Shown here piece after piece: positions 9,553 to 19,616 of a stretch of 64,000 nt of DNA. Location of the stretch: positions 1 through 64,000 of the forward strand of contig NZ_ATUV01000002.1 of NCBI RefSeq assembly GCF_000420385.1, given 5' to 3'. The DNA comes from Hippea alviniae EP5-r (GTDB taxonomy: Bacteria; Campylobacterota_A; Desulfurellia; Desulfurellales; Hippeaceae). Numbering within the stretch: the stretch's first letter is position 1; the number at the start of each line of letters is the position of its first letter. Position numbers and translations under genes: made by a program. The notes under the pieces are model-generated. The model had not been told where the DNA came from and made no database searches. It saw only the letters and a list, made by a program, of their open reading frames with translations.

Positions 9553-10558
9553 TCTCTTCTCCTTTTGCCTTACAGTTAAGCTTTTCTCTTAACTTGTTCT
9601 CTATCTCTTCAAGCAGCTCTGGTCTCTCCTTTAGAAACTCCTTTGCATTCTCTCTTCCCTGTCCCAATCTCTCATCGTTGTAAGAGAACCAAGAACCGCT
9701 CTTGTCAACAATATCATGCTCAACGGCAAGGTCTAAAATGTCTCCAACTCTATCTACACCCTGACCGTAAATAATATCAAACTCCGTCTCTTTAAACGGT
9801 GGTGCAACCTTATTCTTTACCACTTTAACTTTTACCCTATTACCAACTGCTTCGCCACCCTGTTTTATTGGTGTTCCTGTTTTTCTTATCTCCATTCTCA
9901 TTGAAGCATAAAACTTCAAAGCATTTCCGCCTGTTGTCGTCTCGGGATTGCCGAACATAACACCAATCTTCATTCTTATCTGATTCAAAAATATTATCGA
10001 TGTGTTCGATTTGCTTATTGCACCGGTTAGTTTCCTTAAAGCTTGACTCATCAGACGAGCCTGCAAGCCCACATGCGCATCACCCATATCACCTTCAATT
10101 TCAGCCTGTGGAACCAAAGCCGCAACAGAGTCAACAACAATTAAATCAACAGCATTGCTCCTTACGAGTGTATCGATTATCTCGAGTGCCTGCTCACCTG
10201 AGTCTGGTTGACTAATAAGAAGATTATCCACATCAACACCCAGTTTTTCTGCATAGTTAACATCCAAAGCATGCTCAGCATCGACAAAAGCAGCTATACC
10301 ACCCTGCTGTTGAGCTGAAGCTATGCAGTGCAGAGCTATTGTTGTCTTTCCGCTGGACTCCTGACCATAAATCTCGATTATTCTCCCTTTTGGAATACCG
10401 CAAACACCCAAAGCAACATCAAGCGATAAAATGCCTGTCGGGATAACATTCACATCAACAGCCTTCATCTCTCCAAGACGCATAAGTGCGCCTTTACCAA
10501 ATGTCTTTTCTATCTTTGAGATAGCCATATTCAAAGATTGCAGTTTTTTCTCATCCAT
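9542..10558 (-). CDS. recA: Recombinase RecA
   Basis: 338 residues, full length. RecA forms nucleoprotein filaments for homologous recombination and SOS induction. Motifs: Walker [14 protein letters not shown] near residue 65, the DAEHALD block, Walker [13 protein letters not shown], and the DNA-binding loop 2 region with [10 protein letters not shown]. The C-terminus is acidic as usual. It lies 3 bp downstream of thpR; no LexA-type box is apparent in this position inside the operon. Confidence 0.98.
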   Translation of the reverse strand: MDEKKLQSLNMAISKIEKTFGKGALMRLGEMKAVDVNVIPTGILSLDVALGVCGIPKGRIIEIYGQESSGKTTIALHCIASAQQQGGIAAFVDAEHALDVNYAEKLGVDVDNLLISQPDSGEQALEIIDTLVRSNAVDLIVVDSVAALVPQAEIEGDMGDAHVGLQARLMSQALRKLTGAISKSNTSIIFLNQIRMKIGVMFGNPETTTGGNALKFYASMRMEIRKTGTPIKQGGEAVGNRVKVKVVKNKVAPPFKETEFDIIYGQGVDRVGDILDLAVEHDIVDKSGSWFSYNDERLGQGRENAKEFLKERPELLEEIENKLREKLNCKAKGEENED

Positions 10559-10561
10559 CTC

Positions 10562-11119
10562 TTACTTCTCCTTAAACATAAATTTCTCAAGCTTATTATA
10601 CTCAGCGCCCTTTTTGTAAAGCTTACTTTCATACAGGTAAAAACCTTCAACTTCGAAAGATAGGTCATTGGATTTTGCAAAATCAGATGAAACCCTTAAA
10701 GCTTCGATTATCTCTTCCTTTGAAATGCCTTTCATTCTGCCTATGGTAAGATGACAGAACGGTTTGTTGTCTGCTTTTCTAAATATCTCAAGTTCCTTAT
10801 TGATAGTATTAGAGATGCTCTCAAAAATAGAGTTAAACTCACCAAGCCATAAAACAGAAGGATTTTCAAGACTCTTAAACACGCCAGCTTTATTTAAAGA
10901 TATCCTAAACCTATCAAACTTTTCAGAGTTGCCCTTCAATATCTCAACAATCCTATTCACAGATTGAGACGGCTGCTCACCCAAAAATTTAACGGTTATG
11001 TGCATATTGGGTTTGGCAGTTAATCTTATGCGTTTTGTTATTCTTGCTATCTCTTTTTCAAGCTCTAAGATTTTCTCTTTTATATTCTCTGGAATATCAA
11101 AAGCAACAAAAACTCTCAT
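10562..11119 (-). CDS. thpR: RNA 2',3'-cyclic phosphodiesterase (2H phosphoesterase)
   Basis: 185 residues with the two HxT motifs of the 2H superfamily: HITVKFLGE near residue 41 and HLTIGRMKG near residue 124. The enzyme hydrolyses RNA 2',3'-cyclic phosphate ends; it was formerly called 2'-5' RNA ligase. It overlaps cinA by 4 bp and directly precedes recA. A cinA-thpR-recA neighbourhood is seen in several bacteria. Confidence 0.88.
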   Translation of the reverse strand: MRVFVAFDIPENIKEKILELEKEIARITKRIRLTAKPNMHITVKFLGEQPSQSVNRIVEILKGNSEKFDRFRISLNKAGVFKSLENPSVLWLGEFNSIFESISNTINKELEIFRKADNKPFCHLTIGRMKGISKEEIIEALRVSSDFAKSNDLSFEVEGFYLYESKLYKKGAEYNKLEKFMFKEK

Positions 11120-12126
11120 TCGCCCAGAATAAAAGACCTTAACATTAAAATGGCAAAGCGTGAAGATTTATCTCTTACCAACCTTCTATTGCCAGAAAAT
11201 ACCATCTTTCTTGTTATAACCCTGCTCTTTGATGCAAAACCAAAATAGACAAGGCCAACCGGCTTTGCTTTGGTTGCACCCGTTGGTCCTGCTATTCCCG
11301 TTATAGAGACAGAATAATCCGCAGATGTCAAAGCTAAAGCACCAACCGCCATCTGATAGGCAACTTCTTCGGATACGGCACCAACCCTATAAAGCAGATT
11401 AGAGTTTACCTTTATAACATTAACCTTGAGTTTGTTTGAGTATGTTATCGCTCCACCTTCCAAAAACTCAGACACACCTGGAACATTCGCTATCCTTGCA
11501 GCAACAAGACCCGCAGTGCAGGATTCTGCCGTTGCAATCTTAACCTTGCCTTTGCTAAGCAACGCATCAAATAGCGCTTCTTCTGGTGTTTTCCCGCAAG
11601 TCGTATATGCAAAATCATAACCTTTAAGCTTATCCTTTGGCACAGACAAGATTGATTCAACTTCATCTGCATACACACAGAACTCATCCTTTGATAAATC
11701 CCTGCCAAATACCTTTACTATCCTTCTATCCGAAGAGAAAGGTTTTAACGCTTCTTTTAAATCAACATTCTCTTTCAAATCATAAGGCAAGAATAGAACA
11801 GGCTTATCATAAACAACATCAAAAAATATACCATCTTTGAGCTTTTTAAATCCCTTCGCTATGACATACGGTTTCTCATCTTCAACAAATACGCTGCTTC
11901 TTTCAAACTCAATAAGCATGGTTTTCTGAAGGTCTGGCCAACTCTTCGAAGAGTAAACAAAAATCAAGCCGTCAGACTGCTCATAAGCCAACCTTGAGAC
12001 AAATCTTAGCTTAGACAAATCAAATACATTAAATTCACAGCATATATCAACACCGCATTCAAAAAAACGATTCCTATCTATGCCCTTATCAACATCAAAA
12101 CCTACATAAATAACTGCACTTTTCAT
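11116..12126 (-). CDS. cinA: CinA-like protein with degenerate N-terminal domain and NMN deamidase domain
   Basis: 336 residues. The C-terminal ~160 residues are a clear CinA/PncC domain (KIATAESCTAGLVAARIANV near 188, GGAITYSNKLKVNVIKV, SITGIAGPTGATKAKPVG), which hydrolyses nicotinamide mononucleotide to nicotinate mononucleotide. The N-terminal ~175 residues occupy the place of the usual molybdopterin-binding-like domain. They lack its normal start motif and its GGTGPT-type motif, so that part looks degenerate. Located between pgpA and thpR-recA. Confidence 0.8.
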   Translation of the reverse strand: MKSAVIYVGFDVDKGIDRNRFFECGVDICCEFNVFDLSKLRFVSRLAYEQSDGLIFVYSSKSWPDLQKTMLIEFERSSVFVEDEKPYVIAKGFKKLKDGIFFDVVYDKPVLFLPYDLKENVDLKEALKPFSSDRRIVKVFGRDLSKDEFCVYADEVESILSVPKDKLKGYDFAYTTCGKTPEEALFDALLSKGKVKIATAESCTAGLVAARIANVPGVSEFLEGGAITYSNKLKVNVIKVNSNLLYRVGAVSEEVAYQMAVGALALTSADYSVSITGIAGPTGATKAKPVGLVYFGFASKSRVITRKMVFSGNRRLVRDKSSRFAILMLRSFILGE

Positions 12127-12602
12127 CTTATTATAACCTGTAAAACAATATTTACTATCAATCCGCCCACAGCATCATCTATCATTATACCAAAACCACC
12201 ACCTATTCTCTCAAGTATATTTAACGGTGGAACCTTAGATATATCGACAGCCCTAAACAGCAAAAAACCAGCTATAGCCATAACGGGAGTATATGGAACA
12301 GCGATAAAACAGATGAGCATACCAACAACTTCGTCTATTATAACAAACGAAGGGTCTTTTATACCATACACATTCTCCATTACATCGCTTGCAAATACTC
12401 CAACAATAAACAGAACAACAACAAAAAAAACATAGAAAACCAACGAAAAATCCTTAAGAAACATATAAATAAGCAGTCCAAACAGACTGCCCATTGTTCC
12501 TGGAGCATAAGCAGTATAACCTATCCCAAAAATTGTGCTTATGTGCTCTGAAAACCGCTGTATGGAGTCTTCATTAAAAAATTTCATTGATATTCCCTGC
12601 AA
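12123..12602 (-). CDS. pgpA: Phosphatidylglycerophosphatase A
   Basis: 159 residues, four predicted membrane segments. It dephosphorylates phosphatidylglycerophosphate to phosphatidylglycerol. The family blocks GIGYTAYAPGTMGSLFGL near residue 26 and FVIIDEVVGMLI near 85 are present. The C-terminal GGFGIMIDDAVGGLIVN block contains the conserved acidic residues. It overlaps argD by 19 bp and cinA by 4 bp. Confidence 0.92.
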   Translation of the reverse strand: MQGISMKFFNEDSIQRFSEHISTIFGIGYTAYAPGTMGSLFGLLIYMFLKDFSLVFYVFFVVVLFIVGVFASDVMENVYGIKDPSFVIIDEVVGMLICFIAVPYTPVMAIAGFLLFRAVDISKVPPLNILERIGGGFGIMIDDAVGGLIVNIVLQVIIR

Positions 12603-13753
12603 AACTGCAAGAACAGGTCTATCTCTTCCTTTTGTATTATTAAAGGTGGTTCGAGTCTAACCGTTCTGTCAGAAGCCTTACCTACGAGCATTTTGCTCTC
12701 AAACGCCTTCCTAACAAACCTATCAGCTTTTTGAGAGTCTCCAAACTCAATTCCTATCATTAAACCAAAACCCTTAATTCTTAAAATATCCCTATTGCTG
12801 CCGAATATCTTATTGAGTTCTTCAAGAAGATAATCACCCATCATGCCTGCATAAGAAGAGAGATTGTTCTCTATCACATACTCAACAACAGACTTCGAAA
12901 CGGCGCAAGCGAGCGGATTACCACCAAATGTGCAACCGTGTGTTCCGTATGTAAACTTTTCTGCAACAAAATCCTTAGCAATCATACAACCTATCGGAAA
13001 ACCACCACCCAAACCCTTTGCAAGTGTTATTATATCTGGCTCAACATCATAATGTTGATATGCAAATAGTTTTCCTGTTCTTCCTATACCCGTTTGAACT
13101 TCGTCTGCAATAAAGAGTATATCGTGTTTTTTGCAGTAATCATAAACTCTGGTCATAAACTCCTTATCTGCAGGATTAATACCACCTTCACCCTGAACAA
13201 ACTCAACAAATACAGCAACAACAGTATCATCAACCTTCTTCAAGAAATCATCAAAGTTGTTAAATTCAACATAATCAAAACCTTCAGGTATAGGCTCAAA
13301 ACCTTTATGGTATTTGGTTTGGCCTGTCAAGGCAAGACTGCCGAGTGTCCTACCATGAAACGAGTCCTTAAAGGATAAAATTCTATTTCTCTTTGGATTG
13401 CCATATATTCTTGCAAGCTTCAAAGCCGCTTCGTTTGCTTCTGCTCCACTGTTTACAAAGAATGCTTTATCACAACAACTGTTATTTGCGAGCAATTCGG
13501 CAAGTTCTGTCTGCTGTTTTATATGATACAGATTAGAAACATGGATAAGCTTCTCTGCCTGTTTTTTAATTGACTCAACAACAACAGGATGGGAATGGCC
13601 AAGACTATTTACCGCTATTCCAGCTAAAAGGTCAAGATACCTATCACCTTCGGGTGTAAATAGAAAAACACCTTCGCCTTTTTCAAAATATACTTCAAAC
13701 CTCTCGTATGTTTTTATTAAATACCTATCGGATTTTAAAAAAATATTGCCCAT
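12584..13753 (-). CDS. argD: Acetylornithine aminotransferase
   Basis: 389 residues, class III PLP aminotransferase of arginine biosynthesis, possibly also acting on succinyl-diaminopimelate. Motifs: NLYHIKQQTELAELL, FVNSGAEANEAALKLAR near residue 98, LFIADEVQTGIGRTG with the PLP-binding Asp, and ITLAKGLGGGFPIG with the Schiff-base Lys. It is the first gene of a transcription unit that continues into pgpA-cinA-thpR-recA-pilT-recX-alaS. A GGGAG ribosome binding site precedes the ATG. Confidence 0.92.
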   Translation of the reverse strand: MGNIFLKSDRYLIKTYERFEVYFEKGEGVFLFTPEGDRYLDLLAGIAVNSLGHSHPVVVESIKKQAEKLIHVSNLYHIKQQTELAELLANNSCCDKAFFVNSGAEANEAALKLARIYGNPKRNRILSFKDSFHGRTLGSLALTGQTKYHKGFEPIPEGFDYVEFNNFDDFLKKVDDTVVAVFVEFVQGEGGINPADKEFMTRVYDYCKKHDILFIADEVQTGIGRTGKLFAYQHYDVEPDIITLAKGLGGGFPIGCMIAKDFVAEKFTYGTHGCTFGGNPLACAVSKSVVEYVIENNLSSYAGMMGDYLLEELNKIFGSNRDILRIKGFGLMIGIEFGDSQKADRFVRKAFESKMLVGKASDRTVRLEPPLIIQKEEIDLFLQFCREYQ

Positions 13754-13771
13754 CTTTACTCCCTCGACCTT

Positions 13772-13800
13772 ATTATTATTTAGCTGACTATGATTGTCAA
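13772..13800 (-). promoter_or_regulatory. Promoter of the argD-recA-alaS operon
   Basis: Minus strand TTGACA (13800-13795), 17 bp, AATAAT (13777-13772). It begins directly after the U-tract of the nuo terminator, so the two operons are cleanly separated. Confidence 0.6.
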
Positions 13801-13801
13801 G

Positions 13802-13829
13802 AAAAAGAGCAAAGGGAGAAGACTCCCTT
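13802..13829 (-). terminator. Rho-independent terminator of the nuo operon
   Basis: Minus strand: 7-bp stem AAGGGAG/CTCCCTT (13829-13823 with 13818-13812), 4-nt loop, followed by the T-rich GCTCTTTTTC. It lies 8 bp after the nuoN stop codon. Confidence 0.8.
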
Positions 13830-13837
13830 CACCCTAT

Positions 13838-15292
13838 TTAGAAAGGTATTGACTTCAAAGCCATGTCAAGAAACTGGCTTGGGAAGATTCCAATGTAGAG
13901 AACAGCTATAGCCATAACGAGTATAACAGCCTTCACAGGAACACTGTTGAATACTTCAATTTTCTCTTCGGTATCATCCTTCATGTACATTGTAACTATG
14001 ACACCCAGATAGAAATATGCAGAGATAGCACTATTTATAACACCGATAACGGCAAGCCAGTAAAGATGAGCTTTTACGGCTGCAGAGAAAAGATAGTATT
14101 TACCCACAAATCCAACCGTTGGTGGTACGCCAGCAAGACAGAACATAAAGATGAGCATAGCAGCGCCTATCAGTGGATACTTATAGCCAAACCCTTTTAA
14201 GTTTGCTATCTCCGTTCCCCTATCTTCTTTCTGGCTTATAAACTCAGCAACTGCAAATGCACCCAAGTTCATAAAGAGATATCCAAACAGATAGAACATT
14301 ACAGAGCCATATCCAAGCTCATTTGCAGCCGTTATACCAACAAGCATATAACCGGCATGTGCAATTGAAGAGTAACCCAAAAGTCTTTTTAAATCCTTCT
14401 GCCACAGAGCAACCGTATTACCGAATGTCATGGTAAGAACAGCTATAATCCATAAAACCTTCGTCCAGTGAATTTCGATTGGACCAAGACCAACAACAAG
14501 AAATCTTAACAGAGCCAAAAAACTAGCAGCCTTTGGAGCAATAGACATGAACGCACTCATTGGAGTTGGTGCAGACGCGTAAACATCAGGTGTCCAAGAG
14601 TGGAATGGGAAGGATGCAATCTTAAATCCAAATCCAACAAACACGAACAAGAAAGCCAAGATTGCTATGTATTTATAGAAGTTTGAAGCTGACGACAAAG
14701 ATGCCTTAATCGTATTCAAATCAACACTGCCAAACAGTCCATAGAATAAACCTATACCCAGAACCAGAAAAGTTGAAGCAAAGGAGCCAAGAATGAAATA
14801 TTTCATCGCACCTTCAACGCTCTCATCCTTATTCCTTAAGAAACCAGTCAGTATATACATACCGATTGAGAGTGTCTCAACGGCTATAAACATAACAATA
14901 AGATTATAGGTTGATGCGAGTATCTGCATAGCCACGATGGAAAAGAGCAAAACTTCGTAGTACTCACCGAGATTCACATCTTCTCTTTTTAAGAAGTCAA
15001 AGCTCATAACGATTGCAACAAACGCTGTAAGTAACATAATAACACTTGCCAAGTTGCTTGCCCTATCCATTACTATCATGTTGTTAAACGCCGTTAGGTT
15101 GCTGTTATACATAACAACAACACTGGCAAAAGAAAACACAACACCAAACAAGGCAAGCAACCCATTCAGAGCCTTCATCTTCTTAGGGAGCCACAAATCA
15201 ATTAACAGGATTGCAAAAGCAAATCCCGTCAATATCAATTCTGGCACTATCGCCGTTAAATCCTTCAGTGAATACACCATTGCGATATTCAT
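13838..15292 (-). CDS. nuoN: NADH-quinone oxidoreductase subunit N
   Basis: 484 residues, about 14 membrane helices, an antiporter-like proton channel of complex I. The conserved TM5 Glu (FIAVETLSIGMYIL) and the TM7 Lys (FKIASFPFHSWTPDVY) are present. Last gene of the nuo operon, followed by a terminator. Length is normal. Confidence 0.95.
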   Translation of the reverse strand: MNIAMVYSLKDLTAIVPELILTGFAFAILLIDLWLPKKMKALNGLLALFGVVFSFASVVVMYNSNLTAFNNMIVMDRASNLASVIMLLTAFVAIVMSFDFLKREDVNLGEYYEVLLFSIVAMQILASTYNLIVMFIAVETLSIGMYILTGFLRNKDESVEGAMKYFILGSFASTFLVLGIGLFYGLFGSVDLNTIKASLSSASNFYKYIAILAFLFVFVGFGFKIASFPFHSWTPDVYASAPTPMSAFMSIAPKAASFLALLRFLVVGLGPIEIHWTKVLWIIAVLTMTFGNTVALWQKDLKRLLGYSSIAHAGYMLVGITAANELGYGSVMFYLFGYLFMNLGAFAVAEFISQKEDRGTEIANLKGFGYKYPLIGAAMLIFMFCLAGVPPTVGFVGKYYLFSAAVKAHLYWLAVIGVINSAISAYFYLGVIVTMYMKDDTEEKIEVFNSVPVKAVILVMAIAVLYIGIFPSQFLDMALKSIPF

Positions 15293-15306
15293 TTTTCAAC
15301 TCCCCT

Positions 15307-16869
15307 TTAACCTTTTTTAATAACCACTGTTTTAATTAGTGAAGCTTCCTGATGAGCAGAAACATTAACGCTTACAGTGGTTCTATTTACCTGCTTAAGC
15401 AGATGTTCTACAGATACCCTCATCTTTGACAAGAATGTGCGTGGGTATATACCTATCCAGAAAACAAACACTAATAGCGGCACAAGATATAACCACTCCC
15501 TTATTGTCATATCAGGCAGTCCAAGGTTTTTTGGATTCGTAACCTTATTGAAGAATACCCTTTTATACATCGTAAGCATATAAACGGCCGAGAAAAGACC
15601 ACCAAATGCCACAATTATACCGTAAATTGGATGTCTCAAGAAAGCTCCAAGAAGTATCATAAACTCACCTATAAAACCGTTTGTGCCGGGAACAGCAATA
15701 GAAGAGAGTGTAAATATCATAAAAAACACTGCAAATACAGGAACAAGATAAGCTAATCCACCATATTCAGATATCAGCCTTGTATGTCTTCTTTCATAAA
15801 CTATACCAACCAAAAGGAACAAGGCGCCTGTTGAGATTCCGTGGTTTATCATTTGGAGTATTGAACCTTCAAGACCAGTCTGAGTCAAAGCAAACATACC
15901 CAACATCGAATAACCCAAGTGAGAAACAGATGAATAAGCGACAAGCTTCTTAATATCAGGCTGGACCATAGCAACAAAGGCACCGTAGAAGATACCGATT
16001 ATTGCCAGAATTATAACAAGAACCGCAAAAGCATGGCTCATGTCCGGGAACATAGGAAGATTAAATCTCAAAAATCCGTAAGTTCCCATCTTAAGCAATA
16101 TACCAGCAAGAATGACAGAGCCAGCCGTTGGCGCTTCCACGTGCGCCCAAGGCAACCATGTATGGAACGGCCACATTGGAACCTTGATTGCAAACGCTAA
16201 GAAGAAAGCCAAGAACAACCACAACTGCAAGTGGTGCGGAAGTGGAGTTTCCATCAACTTAACTATATCGGTTGTATATGTGCCAGTAAAGTGATGATGC
16301 AAGAAGTAAAGAGCCATGATAGCAACCATCATAAGAACGCTACCAGCAAAAGTGTAAAGGAAAAACTTCATTGTTGCAAATACCCTATTTGGACCACCCC
16401 AAATACCAATCATCAGATACATAGGTATAAGCTGAACTTCCCAGAAAACATAGAACAAGAACATATCGAGAGAGATAAATACTCCCAGCATGCCTGTTTG
16501 CATCAAAAGAATAGTTATGTTAAACAGCTTCACTTTTTTATCGATAGCCTTCCAAGTAGAAAGCTGAGCTAAAGGAGTCAAGAAGGTCGTCAAAAGCACC
16601 AGCCATAAACTTATACCATCAACACCTACATAATATTGAAAACCTAATGACTTAATCCACGGCACCCTTTCAACAAACTGCATGTGCCATGTTGATGGAT
16701 TAAAGTAGAATAGAAGTGGAAGAGACACAAAGAAATCTAAAACCAGAAATCCAAAAGTGACATACCTAATTAAATTTTCATTCTTCTCGTTAATTAGTGC
16801 CACTATAAAAGCACCAACCAACGGCAAGAAGGTTATCGTCGTCAAAATCGGAAAATGCAGCTCATTCAT
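15307..16869 (-). CDS. nuoM: NADH-quinone oxidoreductase subunit M
   Basis: 520 residues, antiporter-like membrane subunit. The conserved TM5 Glu (FYVFWEVQLIPMYLMIG), the TM7 Lys (IKVPMWPFHTWLPWAHVEAP) and the LVAYSSVSHLGY segment are visible. The C-terminal ~30 residues form a polar tail. Normal length, between nuoL and nuoN. Confidence 0.95.
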   Translation of the reverse strand: MNELHFPILTTITFLPLVGAFIVALINEKNENLIRYVTFGFLVLDFFVSLPLLFYFNPSTWHMQFVERVPWIKSLGFQYYVGVDGISLWLVLLTTFLTPLAQLSTWKAIDKKVKLFNITILLMQTGMLGVFISLDMFLFYVFWEVQLIPMYLMIGIWGGPNRVFATMKFFLYTFAGSVLMMVAIMALYFLHHHFTGTYTTDIVKLMETPLPHHLQLWLFLAFFLAFAIKVPMWPFHTWLPWAHVEAPTAGSVILAGILLKMGTYGFLRFNLPMFPDMSHAFAVLVIILAIIGIFYGAFVAMVQPDIKKLVAYSSVSHLGYSMLGMFALTQTGLEGSILQMINHGISTGALFLLVGIVYERRHTRLISEYGGLAYLVPVFAVFFMIFTLSSIAVPGTNGFIGEFMILLGAFLRHPIYGIIVAFGGLFSAVYMLTMYKRVFFNKVTNPKNLGLPDMTIREWLYLVPLLVFVFWIGIYPRTFLSKMRVSVEHLLKQVNRTTVSVNVSAHQEASLIKTVVIKKG

Positions 16870-16885
16870 AAGCCCTACTCCTTAA

Positions 16886-18784
16886 TTAAATAATTTTAAC
16901 AAGATACCAACCGCTTAAGATGATTATACCCATACTTATCCAATAAGCATAATTATTAACAAATCCCGTTTGTAGCAATCTCAATCCTCTTCCCACTCTA
17001 CCAGCTATCCAACCGGCTCCATCGACCATACCCTTATCTATGAGTATAACATCGACAATCTTCCACAAGAAGTTCGTTGATACCCACCAGAACGGCTTAA
17101 CGATGCAGCAATACACAAACTCATCAACATAGTAAGTGTTTGCAAGCAATGTGTATATCGGTTTGAACATATTCGCAATTTTGTCTGCTGTGATAATTTT
17201 CTTGATATAAATGAGCCATGCAGCAAGAATACCTGAAAGACCCATAGTTACAGAAATACCCATCAATAAAGCCTCAGAGTAGTGTGCTTCATGGGCAACC
17301 TCTGTTGTTGGAGCAGTGTGAGTAACAAACCACTCAAATGGTATATGGCCACCGAATTTAATACCTACCCAGCCACCAACAATGGAAAGTATTCCAAGAA
17401 CCCACATAGGTATAGTCATAACAGGTGGAGCTTCATGTGTATGTAAATCGTGATACAATCCTTCAACTTTTTCTTCTCCATAGAAAACATTAAATACAAA
17501 TCTAAACATATAAAAAGCTGTTAGAAATGCCGTAACTTCTCCAACTATCCATATAATAGGATGACCCATTTCTAAAGCTGAGGCAAGTATAGCATCTTTT
17601 GAAAAGAAGCCTGCAAATGGTGGAATACCAGAGATAGCAAGTGAAGCTATGACCATTAAAATGGCCGTCTGCGGCATGTATTTCTTTAAATTACCCATTA
17701 AATCTATGGAGAGAAGACCTCTCATTGAATGCATTACCGCACCAGCTCCAAGGAAGAGTAAACCTTTAAAGAAAGCATGCGTCATAAGATGGAACATACC
17801 TGTCCAGTAAGCTCCAACACCAACACCAATGAACATGTATCCAAGCTGGGATAATGTCGAATAAGCAAGAATTCTTTTGATATCTTTATGTGTAAGTGCC
17901 ATTGTTGCTGCATAAAACGCTGTAAAAGCACCTACACTTGCAACAACCTCCTGAGCTACTGGAGCAAGAGAGTATATTGCGTTTGATCTTGCTACCATAT
18001 AGACACCAGCTGTAACCATCGTCGCGGCATGAATCAACGATGAAACAGGTGTTGGACCTTCCATAGCATCAGTAAGCCATATATACAATGGGAACTGAGC
18101 AGACTTACCAACAGCACCAACAAACAAGGCCAAACCTATTATTGTAGCAGCCGTAGAGCCATACCCTAAAACCTCTTCAGCCCTTGGAAAAACATTAGAA
18201 TATGTAACGCTTCCAAAGTGATAAATCAAAAACAGAATACCGATAATAAAACCAGCATCACCAATTCTGTTTACTACAAATGCTTTTTCACCCGCATCTG
18301 CAGCTGTATCCTTCTCGTACCAGAAACCGATTAATAAATAAGATGCAAGACCAACGCCTTCCCAACCGACAAACATCAACAAGTAGTTGTTTCCAAGAAC
18401 AAGAATCAACATTGCTGTAACAAACAGGTTGAGATAGGCAAAGTATCTTGCATATCCCCTATCACCTGCCATGTATCCATTAGAATAGATATGAATCATC
18501 CAAGAGACGAATGTAACAACAAACAGCATCACTGCACTTACATAGTCAACTCTTAAACCGAAGGGAACTTCAAGTCCTTTGAATGGCATCCAAGTGAAGT
18601 ATGTAAACTCCACTATATGACCATGTAAAACAGACCAGATAGGAAACAATCCTAAAATAAATGAAATACCTAAAGCAGATGCCGCTATTATACCCGCCAC
18701 AGGTTTTGTCCACTTACCAAAAATACCATTGATTAAGAAACCTATCAGCGGCGTTAACACGATAAATAACAGTATTACCTTCAT
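16886..18784 (-). CDS. nuoL: NADH-quinone oxidoreductase subunit L
   Basis: 632 residues, the largest antiporter-like subunit. The TM5 Glu lies in MFVGWEGVGLASYLLIG and the channel block in KSAQFPLYIWLTDAMEGPTP. A long C-terminal region, including a His-rich loop (HTHEAPP), leads to the lateral amphipathic helix and final membrane anchor that brace NuoM and NuoN. Normal length. Confidence 0.95.
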   Translation of the reverse strand: MKVILLFIVLTPLIGFLINGIFGKWTKPVAGIIAASALGISFILGLFPIWSVLHGHIVEFTYFTWMPFKGLEVPFGLRVDYVSAVMLFVVTFVSWMIHIYSNGYMAGDRGYARYFAYLNLFVTAMLILVLGNNYLLMFVGWEGVGLASYLLIGFWYEKDTAADAGEKAFVVNRIGDAGFIIGILFLIYHFGSVTYSNVFPRAEEVLGYGSTAATIIGLALFVGAVGKSAQFPLYIWLTDAMEGPTPVSSLIHAATMVTAGVYMVARSNAIYSLAPVAQEVVASVGAFTAFYAATMALTHKDIKRILAYSTLSQLGYMFIGVGVGAYWTGMFHLMTHAFFKGLLFLGAGAVMHSMRGLLSIDLMGNLKKYMPQTAILMVIASLAISGIPPFAGFFSKDAILASALEMGHPIIWIVGEVTAFLTAFYMFRFVFNVFYGEEKVEGLYHDLHTHEAPPVMTIPMWVLGILSIVGGWVGIKFGGHIPFEWFVTHTAPTTEVAHEAHYSEALLMGISVTMGLSGILAAWLIYIKKIITADKIANMFKPIYTLLANTYYVDEFVYCCIVKPFWWVSTNFLWKIVDVILIDKGMVDGAGWIAGRVGRGLRLLQTGFVNNYAYWISMGIIILSGWYLVKII

Positions 18785-18796
18785 CGCCTTACCCCT

Positions 18797-19093
18797 CTAC
18801 TTTCTTAAGATTGAGAAGTCGTTAATATCAACACTCTTTTTCCTTTTATACATCATAACGGCTATTGCAAGGCCAACGGCTGTTTCACTTGCAGCTACAG
18901 CAGCTACAAACAAAAACATAACCTGACCCGAAACATTACCAATGTAATAAGACATAGTTATAAGCAGAAGACCTGCGCCGTTTATCATAATCTCCAACGA
19001 CATTAGCACTATCATAAAGTTTCTTCTTATCATCACTCCTGTAGCACCAATCGCAATCAACAGTGCCGAGACAACCATGTATTGAGTTAACAT
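18797..19093 (-). CDS. nuoK: NADH-quinone oxidoreductase subunit K
   Basis: 98 residues, three membrane helices. Both buried glutamates needed for proton translocation are present (VLMSLEIMINGAGLLLI and AAVAASETAVGLAI). Standard place between nuoJ and nuoL. Confidence 0.95.
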   Translation of the reverse strand: MLTQYMVVSALLIAIGATGVMIRRNFMIVLMSLEIMINGAGLLLITMSYYIGNVSGQVMFLFVAAVAASETAVGLAIAVMMYKRKKSVDINDFSILRK

Positions 19094-19103
19094 TTCAACC
19101 CCC

Positions 19104-19616
19104 TTACTTTATATCCCTTTTGGTCAATACAACGGCACCAAGCAACGCAACAAGCAAGATAATAGCCGTTATTTCAAAGGGCAGCAAATAATGTTTAAAC
19201 AAAACTTCTCCTATAAGCTGAGTATTGCTGCCATTTATTGCGAGATTCTTGCCTGCATTTCCCATATTTATATGAAATTTAATAGCAAGCAAAATCAAAT
19301 CGGCAAGCAAACCAGCACCTAACATAGCAGGCCAGAACCACTGTGAATTAAATCTCTTTAAACCTTCTATCGTTCTTCTATCCATAACCATCATTGTAAG
19401 CATAATCATAACGGCAATAGCTCCAGCATATACAATAACTTGGAGCATGGCATTAAACTGCGCATGAAGCATAACAAATAGACCTGCTATACCAAAAAAC
19501 GCAAGAATCATAAACAAAGCAGCTCTGTAAGGATTCTTGCTTAAAAGCACTCCCAGCGCTCCAACGACAGTTATAAAAGCTATAATGTAAAATACTAATG
19601 CTTCCATTTCTATCAC
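19104..19616 (-). CDS. nuoJ: NADH-quinone oxidoreductase subunit J
   Basis: 170 residues, five membrane helices. The conserved TM3 region IVYAGAIAVMIMLTMMV contains the pi-bulge helix that couples quinone chemistry to proton transfer. Overlaps nuoI by 4 bp. Confidence 0.93.
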   Translation of the reverse strand: MIEMEALVFYIIAFITVVGALGVLLSKNPYRAALFMILAFFGIAGLFVMLHAQFNAMLQVIVYAGAIAVMIMLTMMVMDRRTIEGLKRFNSQWFWPAMLGAGLLADLILLAIKFHINMGNAGKNLAINGSNTQLIGEVLFKHYLLPFEITAIILLVALLGAVVLTKRDIK

